A stretch of DNA of 64,000 bases, from positions 62,001 through 126,000 of the forward strand of contig JBEHXV010000003.1 of assembly GCA_048498515.1 (NCBI GenBank). Reading direction: 5' to 3'. A model generated the notes under the pieces. The model worked only from the letters and a program-made list of their open reading frames with translations, was not told the DNA's origin and searched no databases. Shown one piece after another: positions 58,932 through 64,000 of the stretch; positions within the stretch are counted from its first letter, which is position 1; each line of letters opens with the position of its first letter. Source of the DNA: UBA4416 sp048498515. GTDB taxonomy: Bacteria > Bacteroidota > Bacteroidia > B-17B0 > Aurantibacillaceae. The translations under genes and the position numbers were made by a program.

Positions 58932-59832
58932 TTTTTGGAAGGTAAACCCTTAGCAACTGATAACGGCTTGCATAAACAAAGGGGTTTAATAAAATGGATG
59001 TAAAAATTTTTTTCAGTCCCAAACGGTATTGCTGGTTCCAACACAAACATTTACCAATCAGGTAATTTTCGAGAACGCGCAAACGGTACTTGTTTTCCAA
59101 AAGGTGTTTTCCGGTTTCATAAAAATAGCTGAGAAAATAACTTGCAAATTCCTTACTCATCTGTTTTTTGGGCGATTTGTTCTTGTCGCTTGAAACCGAT
59201 TGGGAATTCAAACGGTAATTATACAATGCCTCAGGCACATTGATGGTTTTGTACTTATAAGCTACCAGGCCATACCAGTAAAGGTCTTCGCTTCCACAAC
59301 GGTCAAAATAGGCATCGTATAATCCTAAAGTATCAATGACGTTCTTTTTCACAATGAGCGCGGAGCCAATGCAGTTAAATACTTTTGGCAGGTCATTCTT
59401 AATCTCCTTGTAATCGCATTTCAATTGTATCACTTCCATCAACTTGCCATTTTCATCCATCCTGTTGGCAAACGAACCTATACAGGCTAATTCAGGGTCT
59501 CTGTTAAATTCCTTCAAAAAAACCTCAAAACGGTTAAGCGCACTGCTGTCGTCGGCGTCCTGGAATGAGATGTAATCTCCGCTACATTGGGCTACTAAAA
59601 GATTACTGGTTTTAAGATACCCCAGATTGTGAGTATTGTGAAAACGTTTTATTCTTGGGTCGGTATAAGTGTCAATTATTTTTTTCGTGGCATCGGTCGA
59701 GCCATCGTCTGCCACCAATAATTCAATATTTGGGTAGGTTTGATGTAAAACAGATTCAATGGCTTCGCGGATATAATTTTCGCAATTATACGCTGGCATA
59801 ATAACAGAGATCAAGGGACTATTTTCCGGCAT
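58915..59832 (-). CDS. Glycosyltransferase family 2
   Basis: 305 residues with a GT-A fold. The N-terminus is LISVIMPAYNCENYIREAIESVL, then VADDGSTDATKKIIDTYTD. The DxD-type motif is FQDADDSS, and ECG-like acceptor residues follow in RCGSEDLYWYGL. Inverting activity on a polyprenyl-linked acceptor is expected. No membrane helix is apparent except a weak C-terminal hydrophobic stretch. It is the first of three GT2 genes in a row; overlaps of 17 and 14 nt join it to its neighbours. Confidence 0.9.
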   Translation of the reverse strand: MPENSPLISVIMPAYNCENYIREAIESVLHQTYPNIELLVADDGSTDATKKIIDTYTDPRIKRFHNTHNLGYLKTSNLLVAQCSGDYISFQDADDSSALNRFEVFLKEFNRDPELACIGSFANRMDENGKLMEVIQLKCDYKEIKNDLPKVFNCIGSALIVKKNVIDTLGLYDAYFDRCGSEDLYWYGLVAYKYKTINVPEALYNYRLNSQSVSSDKNKSPKKQMSKEFASYFLSYFYETGKHLLENKYRLRVLENYLIGKCLCWNQQYRLGLKKIFTSILLNPFVYASRYQLLRVYLPKIASGA

Positions 59833-60694
59833 TTTTTGGAAAAATACTGTTTTTAATGCCTGCCATTTTTTTTAGCAGTTTATACCCGGCGCCGGAGGTA
59901 AGTAATTGATATTCACTTAATAAACGGTTGTAGCTGTTCTTTTTCACAAACACATCCATAAATAGATTTTCAACGTATACTCCACGTCGTTTAGCGGCCG
60001 CATTTACAGCATACCAATGCCAGTATTCGGCCTTGGTAGCGTTAGCCATATCGGCACCTGTAGATATTCCGCTTTGGTGTACACGGTATTTGTACAAAAA
60101 CTCATCAACAACTACAACATTACCTGCTTCACATAATTTCAAATACAGGTCCTGATCAACGGCCCTCAACATATACGGATCAATGCCTTCGGTTTGCTGA
60201 TATGCCTTTTTACTGAATGCGGCAAAATGAGAAATAACACCTGCCAGGTTAAAAAACAAAGGATCTTTAGTATTAACAGGCCTCAACTGATGCTCGCCAA
60301 TAAGTTCTTGTAAGGTATCGTTATACCTCCTGTACTTTGAATATACCAAACTCAGGCTTTCATTAGTTTCGAATGCCTTTACCATTGTTTGAAGAGCCTG
60401 AGGTTCTATGGTGTCATCCGGATCAACAAACGCGCAAATTTCGCCCTGTGCCAGTTGCACACAACGTGCTTTTGTGTAGCCACAACCTTTATTCAATTCA
60501 TTTTTCACAAAAGAGCAACGTGTATCATTTTTAATGATGTTTTCAATCAGTTTTACCGAATCGTCGGTAGAGGCGTCATCAACAATAATTACTTCATAGT
60601 CTTTATAATTCTGAGCAAGGATACTGTCATAGCAGTCTTTAAAATAACGTCCGTTATTATAATTGGCTATGAGTATCGAAAATTTCGCAGGCAT
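59819..60694 (-). CDS. Glycosyltransferase family 2
   Basis: 291 residues. KFSILIANYNNGRYFKDCYDSIL and VIIVDDASTDDSVKLIENI form the nucleotide-binding part, and CAFVDPDDTIEPQAL carries the DxD motif. DQDLYLKLCEAG is the acceptor-side ED/QD motif. The remaining 100 residues are helical. The sugar is unknown. It overlaps the 58915 gene by 14 nt and follows the next GT2 gene by 11 nt. Confidence 0.9.
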   Translation of the reverse strand: MPAKFSILIANYNNGRYFKDCYDSILAQNYKDYEVIIVDDASTDDSVKLIENIIKNDTRCSFVKNELNKGCGYTKARCVQLAQGEICAFVDPDDTIEPQALQTMVKAFETNESLSLVYSKYRRYNDTLQELIGEHQLRPVNTKDPLFFNLAGVISHFAAFSKKAYQQTEGIDPYMLRAVDQDLYLKLCEAGNVVVVDEFLYKYRVHQSGISTGADMANATKAEYWHWYAVNAAAKRRGVYVENLFMDVFVKKNSYNRLLSEYQLLTSGAGYKLLKKMAGIKNSIFPKNAGK

Positions 60695-60705
60695 TTATCT
60701 TTTTG

Positions 60706-61617
60706 TTATAGCAGAAAACTAGGACCTTTTTGTTTACTTAGTTCCAAAGGTTTTTTAATGAGCGTTGCCAATTCCATCAGGTCTTTTTTAATGCGGGCTA
60801 TTTCGGCCGCCCTGCTAAAATTGAGTTTCGCAAGGGCTCGTAGCCTGTAGCTATTTTGTAGCCTGATATCCTCATCAATAGTTAATGCATTATTGGGGTT
60901 ACTGTACCTGATGGTTTTAATGCGTTTTTGCCGTAATGAATTTTCATGAAATTTACCGCTGTGTTGCTCCCTGTCGTGAAACATTTTTGTTAATGGGAAA
61001 ACTCCCAGCTTTAAACCATGATAATGCAGACGATGCACGTAATTATCGTCCTCGGCATAATGATAAAATACGGGGCTAAAGCCGCCAACGGTTTCAATGC
61101 ACTTTTTAGTCAAGAGCCAACAGGCGGCGTTGATAAATTTAGCTTCATAGAGTTTTTGCTGAACTGTATTTGTAAAAATATCCGAATATAAATTTTTGCA
61201 ATCAACAGGATTAATGTAGGTCGAAAAATTATAATCCAGGGCATTACCCTCGCCATTCATATGCATAGGACTAACAAGATCAAACTCAGGATTTGACTGC
61301 TGCGACTTAATAAGTTGTTCAATCGTATTTGCTTCCAGCCAGGCATCCTGGTTAAGCAATAACACATAATCGGCTTTTGCATCGTATGCCATTTTCAGGC
61401 CAATATTATTTGCTTTACCAAAACCAAGGTTTTCCTTACTTTTTATGAGCTGCACTTCAGGATAAGCGTTTTCAATCGTCTCTGTTGTGCCGTCGGAAGA
61501 GTGATTATCGATCACTATAATGGTTGGCTTTACCGATGACTCTTCCAGGGTATGCCCAATACAGCGCTGAAGCCATCTTGTACCATTATACGTTACTATA
61601 ATAACAAAAACCTTCAC
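60706..61617 (-). CDS. Glycosyltransferase family 2, rhamnosyltransferase-like
   Basis: 303 residues. KVFVIIVTYNGTRWLQRCI, IVIDNHSSDGTTETIENAYP and NLGFGKANNIGLKMA, then VLLLNQDAWLEANTI in place of a DxD. This layout is that of the GT2 subgroup with dTDP-rhamnosyltransferases (WbbL-like). EDDNYVHRLHYHGLKLG is the acceptor-side motif. It overlaps the WbsX gene by 4 nt. The donor sugar is a guess from subgroup resemblance only. Confidence 0.88.
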   Translation of the reverse strand: MKVFVIIVTYNGTRWLQRCIGHTLEESSVKPTIIVIDNHSSDGTTETIENAYPEVQLIKSKENLGFGKANNIGLKMAYDAKADYVLLLNQDAWLEANTIEQLIKSQQSNPEFDLVSPMHMNGEGNALDYNFSTYINPVDCKNLYSDIFTNTVQQKLYEAKFINAACWLLTKKCIETVGGFSPVFYHYAEDDNYVHRLHYHGLKLGVFPLTKMFHDREQHSGKFHENSLRQKRIKTIRYSNPNNALTIDEDIRLQNSYRLRALAKLNFSRAAEIARIKKDLMELATLIKKPLELSKQKGPSFLL

Positions 61618-62756
61618 TGATTATTCTTTAACGCGTTTCGGGTAGCTTCTAAAAAGCCCCTGCCCCACTTCTGACAAGGCTCCAGGTGGTTACCTTCGGC
61701 CCACTCGTTCCAGGCATTGATAAAAATAAAATTCTCATCCTTAGAGTAAGGCGTGAATTTTTTAATATTTCCGCTGAGCCATTTTTCATATAATGCCGGA
61801 GAAGAGTCTGTAAAAATGATCGCGTCGCTTTTGCGCCTGGATGTGTTGTCCCACATAGGCGAAACACCCGGAAATAACTTATAATCTGGTGCGGTTTTTT
61901 TCAAATCAAACTCAACATACTCCGGAAAATTATAAAGATTAAAATCCTCTTTTGGTGGTTCAGGTTTTTGAAGGTTAAGTGTCCGTTTAATTTTGTTGAC
62001 AATACGTTGCTGCAAGCCTGGAGGCAATGGGGTTGATTTTTTACGCGTTCTTTGGTATTGCTTCAGAGCAGGGCTCAGCGGCTGAAAATCAATAGCCGCG
62101 TCAAATCCTACTTCCAGGGCAGCTTTGTCATCTGTAGGGATCCATCGTTCCATACGGCATAAGTACAATTCAATGCCTTCTTTCTTTGCTTCTTCCCGCC
62201 AGATCTCTATGGTGCGTTTTGCATCAGGAAGCTCCGTTGATTTGTAAATAATAAACACAGGTTTACCATCTACTCTTATGTATCGCGGATCTTTAAAATA
62301 AGGCATCAACGATTGGATGTGCTTTCGGTCATCCTCATCATTATAGTTTTGTTTTAATAAAATCTCCTTATCGCTACCGTCCCATACTTTTGTCCAGTTC
62401 TCATTTGCCCAACATAACATAAAAGGAAAATCGGGCTTTCCACTTTCATACACATCCTGGAAGGGACGTTCTAAGATCCGTCGTCCATTAAACCAATAAT
62501 GGTAATAACAGAATCCATAAATGCCATATTCTTTTGCCAGGTCGGCCTGCGCTTGCCTTGTTTCGGGTAGTCTTAAATCATAAAACCCTAAGTCAGAAGG
62601 CAAGTGCGGTTGATAATGCCCTTCGAACAAAGGCTTTGCCTTTACCACATTGGTCCACTCTGTAAACCCTTTTCCCCACCATTCATCATTTTCGGGTACA
62701 GGGTGGTACTGCGGCAAATAAATGGCAATTGGCCTTATTGATTTTTTATCGCTCAT
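61614..62756 (-). CDS. WbsX-family glycoside hydrolase 99-like protein
   Basis: 380 residues. The N-terminus RPIAIYLPQYHPVPENDEWWGKGFTEW and the later FCYYHYWFNGRRILERPF, FMLCWANENWTKVWDG and FIFINAWNEWAEGNHLEP are the hallmarks of WbsX, a TIM-barrel family related to GH99 that is common in O-antigen and capsule loci. It may hydrolyse or transfer glycosidic bonds, but its reaction is not established to my knowledge. No signal peptide is present, so it should act in the cytoplasm. It overlaps the GT2 gene by 4 nt and follows the methyltransferase gene by 23 nt. Confidence 0.92.
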   Translation of the reverse strand: MSDKKSIRPIAIYLPQYHPVPENDEWWGKGFTEWTNVVKAKPLFEGHYQPHLPSDLGFYDLRLPETRQAQADLAKEYGIYGFCYYHYWFNGRRILERPFQDVYESGKPDFPFMLCWANENWTKVWDGSDKEILLKQNYNDEDDRKHIQSLMPYFKDPRYIRVDGKPVFIIYKSTELPDAKRTIEIWREEAKKEGIELYLCRMERWIPTDDKAALEVGFDAAIDFQPLSPALKQYQRTRKKSTPLPPGLQQRIVNKIKRTLNLQKPEPPKEDFNLYNFPEYVEFDLKKTAPDYKLFPGVSPMWDNTSRRKSDAIIFTDSSPALYEKWLSGNIKKFTPYSKDENFIFINAWNEWAEGNHLEPCQKWGRGFLEATRNALKNNQ

Positions 62757-62779
62757 AGATTAAAGCTCTTTCAAAAAAA

Positions 62780-63631
62780 CTATTTGGCTTTATGCATTAC
62801 AAATACTTCGTTATATACACCCATAATACCATGTTCCTTGTCATGATAAATGTCAACCACATCCGTATCGAGCCCTGAAACCTTTTTTATAAAATCAACC
62901 ATATCAAAACCCCAGTGCATGGTTACCGGTGAGCCTTCGGGATCTACCGGGTTACCGTGATACTCAGGTGTTTTCAAAAAATTAGGTTTCCCATTTTCAC
63001 CAAGTGTTGCCCACACTTCAGTTTTCATATGCCTGTTAATAACGGGTACAGTAAAAATATGCGCGCCGCCTTTTTTGAGCGTGCGCCCAATTTCTTTAAA
63101 TGCTTTTTCAGGATTATACACATGCTCCATAACATCGGATGTAATGACAAGATCAAAGCTTTCATCAGGAAAAGTCTGGTTTTCCAGATCCTCATTCCTG
63201 AAACCATCTACCATTGTTCCAAACTCTTTGGTTGGGAAATACTGCGAAGGCAGGTAATTTTTACTGTGCTTTTTAAGCCTTACACTGGCGCCTCGCTTCA
63301 TAGGCGACGACTCATGAATAGCCAGTTCTTTCCAGTTCGGGTAATAGGTTTCAATGGTTTTCATCAAAGCGCGTTCTCTTGGTTTGCACCTGCAAGTCAT
63401 GCAAAAGTAAGAGTCACGTAACCAACTATCATGCGCTTCAAAAACAACTTCCTGCTCACAGCAAACACAATATCCTTTATGAGAAAAATAAAAATCACCG
63501 GAAATCAATTCTTTGATCGCCTTTGTTTTTAATTGCTCTGCCTTTATCTTGTCAGCCTTTTCCCTTTCTCTTCTTTTTTTCCTCACAGGGTTTAAGATGG
63601 CATTCCGGATATCTTTTAAAAATTGAATCAT
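62780..63631 (-). CDS. SAM-dependent methyltransferase with N-terminal zinc-ribbon
   Basis: 283 residues. A basic N-terminal helix (1 to about 45) is followed by a cysteine cluster: C55, C57 and C58, then C77, C80 and C82, likely a zinc site. The C-terminal part is a class I methyltransferase of the Methyltransf_11 type, with FDLVITSDVMEHVYNPEKAF and RTLKKGGAHIFTVPV. The usual GxGxG loop is not clearly visible, and at its place stands AIHESSPMKRG. In this locus it is a candidate to methylate a sugar residue, perhaps capping the chain. Its neighbours are WbsX and a GT4 gene. Confidence 0.84.
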   Translation of the reverse strand: MIQFLKDIRNAILNPVRKKRREREKADKIKAEQLKTKAIKELISGDFYFSHKGYCVCCEQEVVFEAHDSWLRDSYFCMTCRCKPRERALMKTIETYYPNWKELAIHESSPMKRGASVRLKKHSKNYLPSQYFPTKEFGTMVDGFRNEDLENQTFPDESFDLVITSDVMEHVYNPEKAFKEIGRTLKKGGAHIFTVPVINRHMKTEVWATLGENGKPNFLKTPEYHGNPVDPEGSPVTMHWGFDMVDFIKKVSGLDTDVVDIYHDKEHGIMGVYNEVFVMHKAK

Positions 63632-63653
63632 ATGTTTACTGTTTAATTAAAGG

Positions 63654-64000
63654 TTATTTTTTAAGAATGTTATTAAAAATACCGGATATTTTACGGGCAT
63701 AAGCATCAACCGTATAATTTAAAGCATTGATCTTTCCATTCTCAGAGATCGCTTTGTAAAGTGTTCTGTCTTTAATAAGGCTTTCAATACACAGCGCCAG
63801 GTTTTCGGGCGACTGTTGGTATAATAAACCGTTTTCTTTATGGGTAATAATTTCCAAAGGCCCCCCTGATGCATTGGCAACTACAGGAATGCCTCTTTGC
63901 ATGGCCTCAATAACAGTCCTGCCAAAGCCTTCCATGACGGAACAGTTCAATAAGACATCCAGGTTACTGTAAATTAAATCCTGATCTTCTTCGAAACCCT
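63654..64000 (-). CDS. GT4-family glycosyltransferase, C-terminal part
   Basis: The frame is open to the right edge, so the 5' end and the N-terminal GT-B lobe lie outside the window. The visible 114 residues contain IYSNLDVLLNCSVMEGFGRTVIEAMQRGIPVVA, the donor-site EGFGRTxxEA block of GT4, then GGPLEIITHKENGLLY. A TTG at 63948-63950 could be misread as a start, but the upstream residues in the same frame belong to the conserved domain. It is 22 nt upstream of the methyltransferase gene and shows that the polysaccharide run continues beyond the window. Confidence 0.9.
   Translation of the reverse strand, partial: GFEEDQDLIYSNLDVLLNCSVMEGFGRTVIEAMQRGIPVVANASGGPLEIITHKENGLLYQQSPENLALCIESLIKDRTLYKAISENGKINALNYTVDAYARKISGIFNNILKK

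Overview
The window looks like a chromosomal segment of a Bacteroidota bacterium (Flavobacteriales/Sphingobacteriales-like; the order cannot be fixed from sequence alone). The evidence is a set of type IX secretion (T9SS) features: a PorU C-terminus, a PorP/SprF protein, and three secreted proteins with T9SS C-terminal domains. There are also TAnnTTTG-type -7 promoter boxes, a DnaE with an N-terminal exonuclease domain, moderately low GC, and few recognisable Shine-Dalgarno sites. I saw no tRNA, rRNA, CRISPR array, transposase or phage gene.

Left part (1-8.2 kb): the end of porU, a secreted M49 dipeptidyl peptidase III, a secreted protein of unknown function, then a peroxide-defence block. 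OxyR keeps both redox cysteines at exactly C199 and C208. It is divergent from dps-ahpC-ahpD-osmC, and the intergenic region carries two LysR-type dyads, one of them ATAG-N7-CTAT. A lipoprotein follows.

Middle (8.2-37 kb): dnaE with a palindromic repeat inserted in frame; a Ycf48/BNR-like T9SS cargo; a bacterial PH-domain protein; two tandem membrane-bound SpoIIE-type PP2C phosphatases; and an alpha/beta hydrolase-PadR-membrane protein operon. The PadR-linked membrane protein and both phosphatases share an unusual HWPG-type membrane motif. Next come an integral membrane protein, a heptose-kinase-like GHMP kinase, a GT4 glycosyltransferase, an M16 protein lacking its zinc motif, a MerR regulator, pbpC with a TTG start inside a terminator tract, a PorP/SprF-CotH/LTD secreted-protein pair, purF, and a large T9SS surface protein.

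Right part (37-64 kb): a surface-polysaccharide locus. After a Wzy/O-antigen-ligase-like protein and a plus-strand acyltransferase, 25 minus-strand genes run without a gap over 23 nt from beyond the right edge down to 40058. They encode eight glycosyltransferase-like proteins, a nonulosonate (sialic-acid-like) module (NeuB/SpsE-like synthase, SpsF-like cytidylyltransferase, KdsC-like HAD phosphatase), a UDP-GlcNAc 2-epimerase, a WbsX protein, a methyltransferase, a polysaccharide deacetylase-like protein and many acyltransferases. In its centre lies a five-gene set that mirrors dltA-dltC-dltB-dltD: adenylation enzyme, GNAT, free-standing acyl carrier protein, MBOAT and a membrane-anchored SGNH protein. 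I infer that it activates an amino acid or related acyl group in the cytoplasm and attaches it to the surface glycan in the periplasm. This is my best candidate for an under-described system in the window.

Several short palindromic repeats (331-413, 4195-4268, 5805-5834, 25715-25746, plus the one inside dnaE) indicate a dispersed REP-like repeat population in this genome.
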